From the NCBI GenBank assembly GCA_016302005.1, contig JAEDOK010000035.1, forward strand, positions 1 to 13,559: a DNA stretch of 13,559 nucleotides. The letters are read 5' to 3'. The translations under genes were made by a program, and so were the position numbers. This stretch comes from Oscillospiraceae bacterium (GTDB lineage Bacteria > Bacillota_A > Clostridia > Oscillospirales > Oscillospiraceae). Under the pieces are notes generated by a model. It searched no databases and had not been told where the DNA came from. It was given only the letters and a program-made list of their open reading frames with translations. How positions within the stretch are numbered: position 1 is the first letter of the stretch; the number at the start of each line of letters is the position of its first letter. This document shows, piece by piece, positions 1 to 7,168 of the stretch.

Positions 1-293
1 CCGACGGCGCAAAGCGCATGAAGCTGGCTTACACCCGCGCGATGGTCTCCGCCGCGCTGAACGGCGACTTCGACAATGTCGAGTTCAAGCACCATGATGT
101 GTTCAATGTCGATTATCCGACCTCCTGCCCGAATGTCCCCGACGAAATGCTGGACGCGCGCGGACTCTGGGCGGATAAGGACGCCTACGACGCACAGGCG
201 AATAAGCTGGCAAAGCTGTTTGAGGACAACTTCGCAAAGAAGTACCCGAACATGCCCGCCCACATCGCCGCCGCAGGACCCAAGGCAAAATAA
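1..293 (+). CDS. pckA: Phosphoenolpyruvate carboxykinase (ATP), C-terminal fragment
   Basis: This is the last 96 or so residues of an ATP-dependent PEP carboxykinase, which interconverts oxaloacetate plus ATP with PEP plus CO2 in the cytoplasm. The frame is open from the window edge (first whole codon at 3), so the apparent ATG at 18 is internal. The match is to the conserved family C-terminus: KRMKL, then TRAMVSAALNG, then an FN..YPTSCP segment, a WADKDAYD segment, and an ending LAKLFEDNF..KYP...AAAGPK. Full family members are about 530-540 residues, so roughly 80% lies outside the window. The TAA stop is at 291-293 and is followed directly by a strong terminator. In anaerobic Clostridia this enzyme often runs in the CO2-fixing, ATP-forming direction; that is family knowledge. 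It is the only plus-strand gene seen. Confidence 0.93.
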   Translation, partial: DGAKRMKLAYTRAMVSAALNGDFDNVEFKHHDVFNVDYPTSCPNVPDEMLDARGLWADKDAYDAQANKLAKLFEDNFAKKYPNMPAHIAAAGPKAK

Positions 294-306
294 TTTCGAT
301 TGAAAA

Positions 307-342
307 CGCCCCTTTCCCACTGCGGGAAAGGGGCGCTTTTTT
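307..342 (+). terminator. Intrinsic terminator of pckA
   Basis: A perfect 12-bp stem pairs 307-318 with 324-335 around the 5-nt loop ACTGC and is followed by C and six T (337-342). It starts 13 nt after the pckA stop. Four A before the stem give a weak U tract on the other strand, but the terminator is best read on plus. Confidence 0.95.
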
Positions 343-486
343 GTGGGAGAGAAGGGAGAAGAGAATCGGAGCACTCCGCGCGGATTCTGTTTTGGCAAAG
401 GGCGATTCGGGCTAAGGACTAAGGACTAAGGGTGAATGACTGAGGTGTGCTTCGCACGATTAAAAAAACGGATCGACTGCCCTCTT

Positions 487-527
487 TGTCATTGCGAGAC
501 CGGTGCGCACACCGGTCGTGGCAATCT
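487..527. repeat. CATTGCGAG-type palindromic module, copy 1
   Basis: Outer arms ATTGC (491-495) and GCAAT (521-525) enclose an 8-bp inner stem GACCGGTG (498-505) / CACCGGTC (510-517) with loop CGCA. The outer sequence recurs at 7396-7432, inverted, with a different but still self-complementary inner stem, and degenerately at 7450-7541. Confidence 0.8.
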
Positions 528-565
528 CAGGTTGTAGATTTGTACGCAATCGATAGTTCCTGCAC

Positions 566-639
566 CGGCGCGCCCGGTGGTCGCGCCCTACGGCGACGGT
601 TCGTTCCATATTCGTAGGGCACGACCACTGGGCGTGCCG
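566..639. repeat. REP-like inverted pair (divergent subtype)
   Basis: Two 27-nt palindromes, 566-592 and 613-639, lie in inverted orientation with their CTACG/CGTAG feet facing each other across exactly 20 nt (593-612). In the same orientation the copies differ at three positions. Two of those form a compensating change: stem GGCGCG/CGCGCC in one and GGCACG/CGTGCC in the other. This is the same architecture as the pairs at 4896, 7291 and 11537, with a different stem sequence. Confidence 0.8.
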
Positions 640-701
640 TCCGCGTAAGCGGCAGACGGTACAGGCGAACAGGTTTGTACGCACTTTGTAGTTCCTGCAC
701 G

Positions 702-726
702 CGGGCGGCTGATAGCCGCCCCTACG
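702..726. repeat. REP-like palindrome, single copy, abutting the permease stop
   Basis: GGGCGGCT and AGCCGCCC form an 8-bp stem with foot CTACG on plus (GTAG on minus). It lies three nucleotides beyond the TAA stop of the permease (730-732), so on the minus strand the transcript would carry this hairpin directly after its stop codon. It has no U tract, so it is not a classical terminator. It is an unpaired copy of the family. Confidence 0.8.
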
Positions 727-729
727 GCG

Positions 730-3700
730 TTATTCGACGGATTTCAGGGACTCCGCCATGTCGATGCGGTCTAATTTGCGCACCAGGAGCAGATTGACGA
801 GCAGGGCGAGGACGATCGTGATGCCGAAGGACAAGCCGTAGCTCAGCGGGGCGATGCGCACCTCGAAGGACACCATGTCAATGGCGATCTGCTGCATCAC
901 ATATGCGTGCAGCAGCTTGCCGCAGGGTAGCCCCACCAGCGCCCCCGCAATTGTCAGCAGCAGAATTTCGCGGAACACATAGCTCTGGGTCTCGCGGGGG
1001 TAGAAGCCTAACACCTTCACCGTCGCAATCTCGCGGACCCGTTCGGTGATGCTGATATTGCTGAGGTTATACAGGACGATGAACGCCAGCGCACACGCCG
1101 CGAGGATCACGACCACGACGATATAGTCCAAGCTCTGCATCATGTTGCCCACCTGATCCCGCGTGGACTGCGTGACGCTGACCGACGAGACGGTGGTGTT
1201 TTTTGCCAGCTCCGCGCCGAGGGCGTAGGGGTCGCCGTCCGTCAGGACGAAGGCGCTCTTGGAAACGCACGCCTCCCCGAACAGCGCCTCGTAGGTCTCC
1301 GCCGTCATGTAGGCGTAGTGATAGACGCGGTTTTCATGCAGCCCGACGATCTCCGCCTCGACCGTCGTTGTTGCGTCCACGGAGAGGGACAGCTTGTCCC
1401 CCACCTTTAAGCCCAACAGGTCAGCCAGCCCTGCGTCGATCACAACGCCCTTTGCGGGATACGGCACGCTTTCGCCGTCATATCGCAGGGTCACTGCCTC
1501 CGTAATGCGCGGATCGTCCGTGGCGATTGCGTTCACCGAGACGACCGAGCCGTTGGCGCGGGCTTCATAGGCGCTTGTGGAAACGAAAATGCACTCCGCC
1601 TCAGGGAAATCCTCGGCAAAGCGCGCCTGCCGCTGCTCCGTCATGGGGACGGAGAAGGACAGGGCGATATCATAATGCATAATATCCGTGAATTGGTCGT
1701 CTGCGATATTCGCGATCGAGTCGCGGATGCCGAAGCCCGTGGCGATCAGCGCCGTGCAGCCGCCGATGCCGAGGAGCATCATGAACAGCCGCTTTTTATA
1801 CCGCATGATGTTGCGGATGGACACCTTATAGAGGAAGGAGAACCGGTTCCAGAGGATCGGAATATGCTCCAAAAGGATACGCTTGCCCGCCTTCGGGGCG
1901 CGGGGACGCATTAAAACAGCGGGCAGCCGCCGCAGCTCATTGCGGCAGGTCAGCCAAGTCGTGCCGACGGAGCAGACCATCGACGCGGCAAGGGACAAAA
2001 GCGCCATTTTCCGGTCAAAAATATATTCCAGCGCGGCAAAATTATACAGCAGCGAATAGCCCTCCCAAATCACCACAGGGAAGAGCCATGTGCCGATCAG
2101 AAACCCGACGACGCAGCCGAGCAGCGCCGCGCTGCCGGAATAGGAGATGTACTTCCACGCGATGCGTCCGTCGGTATAGCCCAGCGCCTTGAGGGTGCCG
2201 ATCTGGGTGCGGTGCTCGTCGAGCATACGCGTCATGGTGGTGATGCACACGAACGCCGCCACAAGGAAGAAAAACAGCGGCAGCACCCGCGCCACGCCCT
2301 CGACGATGTCCGAGTCGCTGCGGAAGGAGACATAGCCCGTGTTCGTGTCGCGGTCTAAGAGGTAACAAGACGGATGCTCGATCTTCTCCACCTCGACCTC
2401 CGCGTCCTCTAACGCGCGTTTGCCCTCTGCCAGCTCCTTCTCCGCGGCGGCAAAGCCCTCCTGCGCCTGCGCATACGCCTCGTCGTAGGCAGCTCTGCCC
2501 TCTTCCAGCTCCGCTTCCCCGGCGTAGACCGCCGCCCAGCCGTTTTTGATCTCCTGCTCGGAGGCAGCAAGCTTGGCTTCATTCTCGTCCAACTGCTGCT
2601 TTGCCGCGTCCAACTCCGCCTGCGCAGCGGCAAAGCCGTCGTCCGCCTCGGCGCGCTTCGCGTCCAGCTCCGCCTGTCCGGCATCCAACTGTTCCTGCGC
2701 TGCAAGAAGCTCCTGATACTGCGCGTAAAAATCGCTGTTTTGAATCTGCTCGATCAGCAGATTCGCCGCGTCCAGCAGACCCTTGCAGGCGAAATACTCC
2801 GCGCTGTTCGGCTCTAACCCCGCCAAGCGCTCCTCTAACTGCCGCTGCGTGATCAGCAGGGCTTCATACTGCACCAACACGCCGCTCTCGTCGATCTGCG
2901 CCTGCGCCGCGTCCAATTGGGCGCGGTTTTCATCCAGCTCCGCCTGCGCCGCGTCTAACTGCGCATACGCCTCGGTCTTCTGCGCCTCGAATTCGGAAAG
3001 CCCCTGTTCATAGGCGGCTTTGCCCTCCGCCAGCGCCTGACGCCCTTCCTCCAATTGCTTTTCGCCCTCGGAGAGGCGGTCGCGGCTGTAGGAGAGCTGC
3101 GCCTCCGCGTCCTCCAGCTCCTGCTTTGCGGCGGCAAGCTCCGCCTCGGCGTTCTCCCGCGCAGAGGCGTATTCCGCCGCGCCCTTGTCATACTCCGCCT
3201 GCGCCTCGGCAAGCTGCTCCCGCGCCTGCTCGATGATGTCCTGATAGCGCAGCTCCACCCGCTCGTCCAGCGCGGTCTGCAAGCCGTCCTGCGCCGCCTC
3301 GACCCTTGCGTCATAAGCGTCCGAATAGAGCGTGCGGTCGGTTTCCGTCAGGCGGAGGTAAATCTCCGTGTAGTAGTCCGCCGCGAACGCCTCCCCCGGC
3401 ACGCAGACAAAGGCACTGAGCGTTCCGCCGCCCAGCTTGGTCGTGCCGCGCTCCGTGTTGAGATACAGCGGCGAATTGCACAGCCCGACGATGGTAAGCT
3501 CCGTTACCGTCAGTGCATTCTCAACGGAGGTCTCCGTAACCGTCAGCGTTTTTCCGATGTCCGCCTCGGAAAAATGCCGCGCCTCGGCAAGGCATTCGTT
3601 TGCCTGCGTCGGCATTCTGCCGGCGGTGAGGCTGACAAGGTTGACCTCCTCGGTGAGGGACATCGCCTTCAGCGCCAGCTCCTTGTCGCCCATGCGCGCC

Positions 3701-3981
3701 AGAAGATCAACGCTGTTCGACCCCTCGGCGCATTCCACCTCCGGCAGCGCGGCAAAATATTCCGCGTCCGCCCGGGTCATGCCGAGGGTGGAGATCAGAC
3801 GGTAGTCGAACATCCGCGTCTGCTCGACATAGTGCGCGCCCGTTTGCAGCATGGCGGGCTTTGTCGTTTTGACCCCCGCGAAAAAGCCGACACCGAGGGC
3901 GACGATGCCCACAATGGCAAGGTAGCGCCCAAGGGTATGGGTGATTTCGCGGAGGTTGTTTTTCGTCCACGCCTTCACCAT
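730..3981 (-). CDS. FtsX/MacB-type ABC transporter permease with a large coiled-coil insert
   Basis: This 1083-residue membrane permease is the partner of the upstream ATPase. Membrane segments are visible near residues 20-36, 565-583, 612-637, 660-678, 732-752, 952-972, 1005-1022 and 1047-1067. That gives two FtsX-like modules, with conserved EHRTQIGTLKALGY (589-602) and ERVREIATVKVLGFYP (980-995) motifs after the second and sixth segments. Residues 245-535 are Glu/Ala/Gln/Leu-rich heptads (for example AQAELDAAKQQLDENEAKL), a long extracytoplasmic coiled coil interrupted near 368-425. Such domains are expected to form a periplasm-like stalk coupling the ATPase to something outside the membrane. 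Typical MacB-like permeases are 400-650 residues; the two-module coiled-coil form is common in Clostridia, usually with unknown substrate. The start follows GAGGAG, and the gene overlaps the ATPase by 7 nt. Export of a peptide or lipid-like compound, or mechanical signalling, is inference only. Confidence 0.9.
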   Translation of the reverse strand: MVKAWTKNNLREITHTLGRYLAIVGIVALGVGFFAGVKTTKPAMLQTGAHYVEQTRMFDYRLISTLGMTRADAEYFAALPEVECAEGSNSVDLLARMGDKELALKAMSLTEEVNLVSLTAGRMPTQANECLAEARHFSEADIGKTLTVTETSVENALTVTELTIVGLCNSPLYLNTERGTTKLGGGTLSAFVCVPGEAFAADYYTEIYLRLTETDRTLYSDAYDARVEAAQDGLQTALDERVELRYQDIIEQAREQLAEAQAEYDKGAAEYASARENAEAELAAAKQELEDAEAQLSYSRDRLSEGEKQLEEGRQALAEGKAAYEQGLSEFEAQKTEAYAQLDAAQAELDENRAQLDAAQAQIDESGVLVQYEALLITQRQLEERLAGLEPNSAEYFACKGLLDAANLLIEQIQNSDFYAQYQELLAAQEQLDAGQAELDAKRAEADDGFAAAQAELDAAKQQLDENEAKLAASEQEIKNGWAAVYAGEAELEEGRAAYDEAYAQAQEGFAAAEKELAEGKRALEDAEVEVEKIEHPSCYLLDRDTNTGYVSFRSDSDIVEGVARVLPLFFFLVAAFVCITTMTRMLDEHRTQIGTLKALGYTDGRIAWKYISYSGSAALLGCVVGFLIGTWLFPVVIWEGYSLLYNFAALEYIFDRKMALLSLAASMVCSVGTTWLTCRNELRRLPAVLMRPRAPKAGKRILLEHIPILWNRFSFLYKVSIRNIMRYKKRLFMMLLGIGGCTALIATGFGIRDSIANIADDQFTDIMHYDIALSFSVPMTEQRQARFAEDFPEAECIFVSTSAYEARANGSVVSVNAIATDDPRITEAVTLRYDGESVPYPAKGVVIDAGLADLLGLKVGDKLSLSVDATTTVEAEIVGLHENRVYHYAYMTAETYEALFGEACVSKSAFVLTDGDPYALGAELAKNTTVSSVSVTQSTRDQVGNMMQSLDYIVVVVILAACALAFIVLYNLSNISITERVREIATVKVLGFYPRETQSYVFREILLLTIAGALVGLPCGKLLHAYVMQQIAIDMVSFEVRIAPLSYGLSFGITIVLALLVNLLLVRKLDRIDMAESLKSVE

Positions 3982-4676
3982 TCGATCTCCTCAATGGGCG
4001 TGGCGTGCTCGTTGACGCTCATGCCCGCCACTGTGCCGTTGCGGATGCGGATGACGCGGTCCGCCATTGCAGTCAGCGCGGAATTGTGGGTGATGATGAT
4101 AACGGTCATGCCGTTTTCACGGCTCTGCTTCTGCAAAAGTGCGAGGATCTGCTTGCCCGTGGCATAGTCCAGCGCGCCCGTCGGCTCGTCACAGAGCAGA
4201 AGCTGCGGCTTTTTCGCCAACGCCCGGGCGATGGCGACGCGCTGCTGCTCGCCGCCGGAGAGCTGGGCGGGAAAATTGCGCATCCGCTCCCCCAGCCCCA
4301 CCTCCGCGAGCACCTGCGCGGCATCGAGCGGATCCTTGACGATCTGGGAGGCCAGCTCCACATTTTCCAGCGCGGTCAGATTCGGGATAAGATTATAGAA
4401 TTGGAAGACAAAGCCGATGTCCTTGCGGCGGTATTCGGCAAGGCGGCGCTTGTGGAAGGAGGAAACCTCTTCGTCGCCCAAAAAGACCTTGCCGCTCGTG
4501 AGCGTGTCCATGCCGCCTAAGATATTGAGCAGCGTCGTTTTCCCCGCGCCGGAGGGACCGACGATGACGCAGATCTCCCCGCGCTCGACGGTAAAGCTCG
4601 CCTTTTGCAGCGCCAACACGGAGGCCTCCCCCGTGCCGTAACGCTTTTCGACATTTTCAAAACGGATAAAACTCAT
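3975..4676 (-). CDS. ABC transporter ATP-binding protein (MacB/LolD type)
   Basis: This 233-residue ATPase powers the permease encoded immediately downstream. It shows Walker A GPSGAGKT (40-47), Q-loop Gln92, signature LSGGEQQR (139-146), Walker [13 protein letters not shown] (159-170) and H-loop His197. GEQQR plus DEPTGALD is the pattern of the lipoprotein/macrolide exporter family (MacB, LolD, FtsE-like). The start is placed at the ATG at 4676 because AGAGGTGA lies 7 nt upstream and the protein then begins [14 protein letters not shown], the usual N-terminus; the frame is open a further 22 codons upstream, but that stretch is not family-like. It ends EEIEW with TGA inside the ATGGTGA overlap of the permease start, so the two are translationally coupled. 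No clear sigma-A promoter is visible upstream because the leader runs into repeat island II. Confidence 0.93.
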   Translation of the reverse strand: MSFIRFENVEKRYGTGEASVLALQKASFTVERGEICVIVGPSGAGKTTLLNILGGMDTLTSGKVFLGDEEVSSFHKRRLAEYRRKDIGFVFQFYNLIPNLTALENVELASQIVKDPLDAAQVLAEVGLGERMRNFPAQLSGGEQQRVAIARALAKKPQLLLCDEPTGALDYATGKQILALLQKQSRENGMTVIIITHNSALTAMADRVIRIRNGTVAGMSVNEHATPIEEIEW

Positions 4677-4852
4677 AAGATCACCTCTGTGGAATGGGGA
4701 GTGAACAGGTTGCCGTCTGTGGGAAGCTGTAGCAGATGGCATCCCTGACGCGCCTGTGGGCAGTCTGTTTGGCTAAGGGCTAAGAGTGAATGGTGAATGA
4801 CTAAGGTGTGCTCCGCACGGATTTTGAATTTTGCGTGTTTTACTTGACAGTT

Positions 4853-4866
4853 TGTTCGGACGAACA
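4853..4866. promoter_or_regulatory. Short palindrome TGTTCG-GA-CGAACA, possible operator remnant
   Basis: The 6-bp arms are perfect. It lies 3 nt after a plus-strand TTGACA (4844-4849), a layout seen in TetR-family autoregulated promoters. No -10 box or gene follows on plus, and the right arm joins a repeat linker (CGAACAGGTTTGTACGC also occurs at 665-681). It may be a decayed regulator promoter, an operator for the minus-strand ABC genes about 180 nt away, or chance. Confidence 0.3.
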
Positions 4867-4895
4867 GGTTTGTACGCAATCGGTCGTTCCCACAC

Positions 4896-4965
4896 CGGGC
4901 GGCTGATAGCCGCCCCTACGGCATGAACTGTAAAATTTCTCGTAGGGGCGGCTATCAGCCGCCCG
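4896..4965. repeat. REP-like inverted pair, perfect arms
   Basis: Two 25-nt copies, 4896-4920 and 4941-4965, are exact reverse complements separated by 20 nt. Each copy is itself a palindrome (GGGCGGCT / AGCCGCCC) with a GTAG foot pointing inward. The pair could form a 25-bp stem or two separate hairpins. Confidence 0.88.
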
Positions 4966-5097
4966 CTTTTTAATCCGCGCGAAGCGCTCCGACACTTTTC
5001 ACTTTTCACTATTCCGTATTCCCTTTCCCCCGTCTCCAGTATAGCCCCAACTCCCCCCGCTTGCAAGAAGCCCCCACCGCAATTTACAAAAAATTAA

Positions 5098-5257
5098 GGA
5101 AGCTCTGAATAAATCCGCAAGAGCGGTCGGCGAGAGATTTTGTCGCAAATTGAGGTTGGAAAACCGCAGGAATACTTTGTGTATTTCAAGGTTTTCCAAC
5201 CGAAAAGTTGCGGCAAAAGATCCGCTGAGCGCCGCAGCTGATTTGTTCAGAGGTTCC
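5098..5257. mobile_element. 160-bp hairpin MITE with TTAA target duplication
   Basis: Terminal inverted repeats GGAAGCTCTGAATAAATC (5098-5115) and the complement of GATTTGTTCAGAGGTTCC (5240-5257) match at 16 of 18 positions. They are flanked by TTAA on both sides (5094-5097 and 5258-5261). Inside, GGTTGGAAAACC (5154-5165) and GGTTTTCCAACC (5190-5201) are perfect inverted repeats, and TGTCGCAA (5141-5148) pairs with TTGCGGCA (5208-5215). The whole element can therefore fold as one long hairpin around a 24-nt loop, itself holding AATAC...GTATT. There is no ORF, so it would need a transposase supplied elsewhere. The parent IS family is not identified. Confidence 0.8.
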
Positions 5258-5261
5258 TTAA

Positions 5262-5293
5262 AGAAGGCTCCCCCATCGCATGACGGGGGAGCC
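5262..5293 (-). terminator. Intrinsic terminator of the Na/Pi cotransporter gene, U tract split by the MITE
   Basis: On the minus strand a 9-bp stem GGCTCCCCC/GGGGGAGCC (5285-5293 with 5266-5274) follows the stop codon by 11 nt. After the stem the minus strand reads TTCTTTAA and then enters the MITE. Removing the MITE and one TTAA copy restores TTCTTTAATTTTTTG, a longer T-rich tract. Confidence 0.8.
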
Positions 5294-5304
5294 GGAAATG
5301 AGAA

Positions 5305-7053
5305 TCAGGCGATGTGATATTTCTTGGCGTAGGCATCGTAGGCTTGGACGAAATCGACAAAGCCGCCCTTTTTGACCTCGTTCAAATACTCGTGGGTATC
5401 GAAGCTGCCCACGCTGGTTTCGATCATCGCGACGGCGATGTTGGAGCAGTGGTCGGACACGCGCTCGAAATTGGTCAGCAGATCGGACAGGACAAAGCCC
5501 ATCTGGATCGTGCATTTGCCCGCCTGCAGGCGCTCGACATGGGCGCTCTTGATCAGAGCGATCAGCGCGTCAATGACCTGCTCCAAAGGCTCCACATGGC
5601 GCGCCATTTCGAGGTTGTCCTCGGTGAAGGAGTCGATGGTCAGGCCGAGGATCTCATGCAGCGCGTCGGAGAGGTTGGCGATCTCCGCCTTGGCCTCGTC
5701 GGAGAAGGTGATCTTCTTCGTGTGGATCTCCTCCGCCGTGCGGACAAGGTTGACCGCGTGGTCGCCCAAGCGTTCAAAATCGCCGATGGTATGCAGCAGT
5801 CTTGAGACGCGCCGGGAGTCTGCGTCGGAGAGGGACTTGCCGGACAAACGCACCAGGAATGTCCCGAGCTTGTCCTCGTATTCGTCGAGGGCGCTTTCGT
5901 TGGAGAGAATTTCGTCCGCGATCTTCTCGGAGTAGCTGCCGCAGAGGTTGACGGCGGCACGGATGGTCGCACCCGCGAGGGTCGCCATCTTGCAGGTCAT
6001 ATTGACCGCCTCATTGACCGCAATGGAGGGCTGGTTGAGCAGACGCTCGTCGAGGAAAGCCTGCTTTCCATCCTTCTTCGACGGACGGACGAAGAAATTT
6101 GCCAATGCGACAAGCTGCTTGGAGAAGGGGAAAAGCACGACCGTATTGACCACATTGAACACGGTGTGGATCAGGGCAACGCCCGCGCGGGAGACCTCGG
6201 CATCGAGGAAGCCGAAACGGAAGATCGCGTCCGCGCCGTAGAAGCCGGCAAGGCAGACGACCGTGCCGACCACCTTGATGATAATATGCACAACGGAGAC
6301 TTTTTTCGCGTCCTTCGTGACACCGATGGAGGAGATGAGCGCCGTGGCGCAGGTGCCGATGTTCGCGCCCAATACGAGCGGAATGGCGACAGTGAAGCTG
6401 ATCTGCCCGGTGGCGGCAAGCGTCTGGACGATACCGATGGTTGCGGCGGAGGATTGGATCACACCGGTAAAGACCGTGGAGGCGAGCACCGCGACAATGG
6501 GATTCTCAAAGGCAAGCAGGAGCTGACGGAAGCTCTCGGACTCCCGCAGACCGTTCATGGAGCCGCTCATCTGATCCATACCGAACATCAGGACGGCAAA
6601 GCCGACCATGATCTTGCCGATATCCTGCCGGCGCGTCTTTTTGGACATCATGATCATCGCAATGCCGGCAATGGCGACCGCCGGAGAGAAATTCTTCGGC
6701 TGGAGGAGCGCCATCCAGCCCTCGCCGTCCACGCCGGAGAGGGTGAGGATCCAGTTCGTCACGGTGGTGCCGACATTCGAGCCCATGATGACACTGATCG
6801 TCTGATCGAAGCGCATGATGCCTGAGTTGACCAGACCGACGAGCATAACGGTCATGGCGGAGGAGGATTGGATCGCGATGGTAATGCCCGCGCCCAAGGT
6901 CATGCCGAAGGCCCGGTTGGAGGTCGCTTTTTGCAGGGACCGTTCCAAGGAGCCGCCGGCAAGCTTACTGAGACCGCCGGACATGACATGCATGCCGTAA
7001 AGGAAAAACGCAAGACCGCCCACAAGCTGGAGCAGAGCTAACAGTACACTCAT
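5305..7053 (-). CDS. Na/Pi cotransporter family protein with C-terminal PhoU-like domain
   Basis: This 582-residue protein is a sodium-dependent phosphate carrier of the PNaS/NptA family in the cytoplasmic membrane. The N-terminal half has the two inverted family repeats: QSSSA (62-66) with GSNVGTT (91-97), and QSSAA (200-204) with GANIGT (229-234). Multiple hydrophobic segments lie between residues 4 and 320. Residues about 345-545 form a PhoU-like helical domain with the metal-site motifs DFERLGDHAVN (425-435) and NFERVSDHCSN (528-538). The start at 7053 follows GGAGA with 7 nt spacing. The gene stands alone, with its own terminator and a strong candidate Pho box upstream, next to the pst-pho operon. 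By family knowledge, the fused PhoU domain may regulate transport or report phosphate flux. Phosphate as substrate is supported by both family and context; direct proof is lacking. Confidence 0.92.
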   Translation of the reverse strand: MSVLLALLQLVGGLAFFLYGMHVMSGGLSKLAGGSLERSLQKATSNRAFGMTLGAGITIAIQSSSAMTVMLVGLVNSGIMRFDQTISVIMGSNVGTTVTNWILTLSGVDGEGWMALLQPKNFSPAVAIAGIAMIMMSKKTRRQDIGKIMVGFAVLMFGMDQMSGSMNGLRESESFRQLLLAFENPIVAVLASTVFTGVIQSSAATIGIVQTLAATGQISFTVAIPLVLGANIGTCATALISSIGVTKDAKKVSVVHIIIKVVGTVVCLAGFYGADAIFRFGFLDAEVSRAGVALIHTVFNVVNTVVLFPFSKQLVALANFFVRPSKKDGKQAFLDERLLNQPSIAVNEAVNMTCKMATLAGATIRAAVNLCGSYSEKIADEILSNESALDEYEDKLGTFLVRLSGKSLSDADSRRVSRLLHTIGDFERLGDHAVNLVRTAEEIHTKKITFSDEAKAEIANLSDALHEILGLTIDSFTEDNLEMARHVEPLEQVIDALIALIKSAHVERLQAGKCTIQMGFVLSDLLTNFERVSDHCSNIAVAMIETSVGSFDTHEYLNEVKKGGFVDFVQAYDAYAKKYHIA

Positions 7054-7112
7054 GCGAGATTCTCCGTTTCTGTTTGTGATTGTAGTTTTCGAAAGGGGTC
7101 GCTACCCTTCCA

Positions 7113-7168
7113 TTTATAATGTAAAGGAAAGGTAAAATAAAGTCAAGCTCCGGTGAAGTTTTCGTAAA
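7113..7168 (-). promoter_or_regulatory. Candidate Pho box and promoter of the Na/Pi cotransporter gene
   Basis: Read on minus there are five direct half-sites: TTTACG (7163-7168), TTCACC (7152-7157), TTGACT (7141-7146), TTTACC (7131-7136) and TTTACA (7120-7125), with spacers of 5, 5, 4 and 5 nt. Firmicute PhoP binds TT(A/T/C)ACA-like direct repeats with 4-6 nt spacers. A sigma-A reading is TTGACT, a 17-nt spacer, and TACATT (7118-7123); an alternative -10 is TATAAA (7113-7118), which would depend on PhoP for its -35. The distal half-site overlaps the U tract of the upstream terminator. Confidence 0.7.

Larger units (their letters stand above)
369..726. repeat. Composite intergenic repeat island I
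   Basis: The space between the pckA terminator and the permease stop is almost entirely repeat modules. A hairpin module lies at 369-386 (GCACTCCGCGCGGATT). Heptamer tandem CTAAGGA/CTAAGGG runs over 412-431, followed by a second hairpin module at 441-460 (GTGTGCTTCGCACG). A CATTGCGAG...GCAATCTC palindrome is at 487-527. Linkers ending TAGTTCCTGCAC precede the REP-like palindromes at 566-639 and 702-726. The same modules recur around 4771, 7245, 11404 and 13416. No gene is credible here; the short ORF at 460-684 is a translation of repeats. Confidence 0.85.
4771..5014. repeat. Composite intergenic repeat island II, inverted ends
   Basis: This island lies upstream of the ABC operon. The left end is a degenerate heptamer run (CTAAGGG, AGTGAAT-like) and the hairpin module GTGTGCTCCGCACGGATT (4805-4822). 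The right end is the same pair inverted: AATCCGCGCGAAGCGCTCC (4972-4990) and heptamers ACTTTTC, ACTTTTC, ACTATTC (4994-5014). The centre holds a linker containing GTTTGTACGCAATCG and a perfect REP-like pair at 4896-4965. The inverted ends suggest a unit with defined borders. The following 5015-5093 is unique sequence with no gene seen. Confidence 0.8.

Noticed and set aside
460..684. Short minus-strand ORF in island I (and similar ones at 4673-4879 and 4773-5066)
   Set aside because: They consist of repeat modules, lack ribosome sites and show no protein-like composition.
3055..4167. Plus-strand 370-codon open frame opposite the permease and ATPase
   Set aside because: It is antisense to well-supported genes; the open frame is explained by high GC and the biased codons of the coiled-coil region.
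4853..4866. LexA (SOS) box
   Set aside because: The Firmicute box is GAAC-N4-GTTC in outward order; here the arms are GTTC then GAAC.
4844..4872. Functional plus-strand sigma-A promoter from TTGACA
   Set aside because: The hexamer at the 17-nt position is GGTTTG, not a -10 box, and no plus-strand gene follows.
5015..5093. Possible small RNA or leader between island II and the MITE
   Set aside because: No promoter, hairpin-plus-T run, or conserved structure could be recognised.
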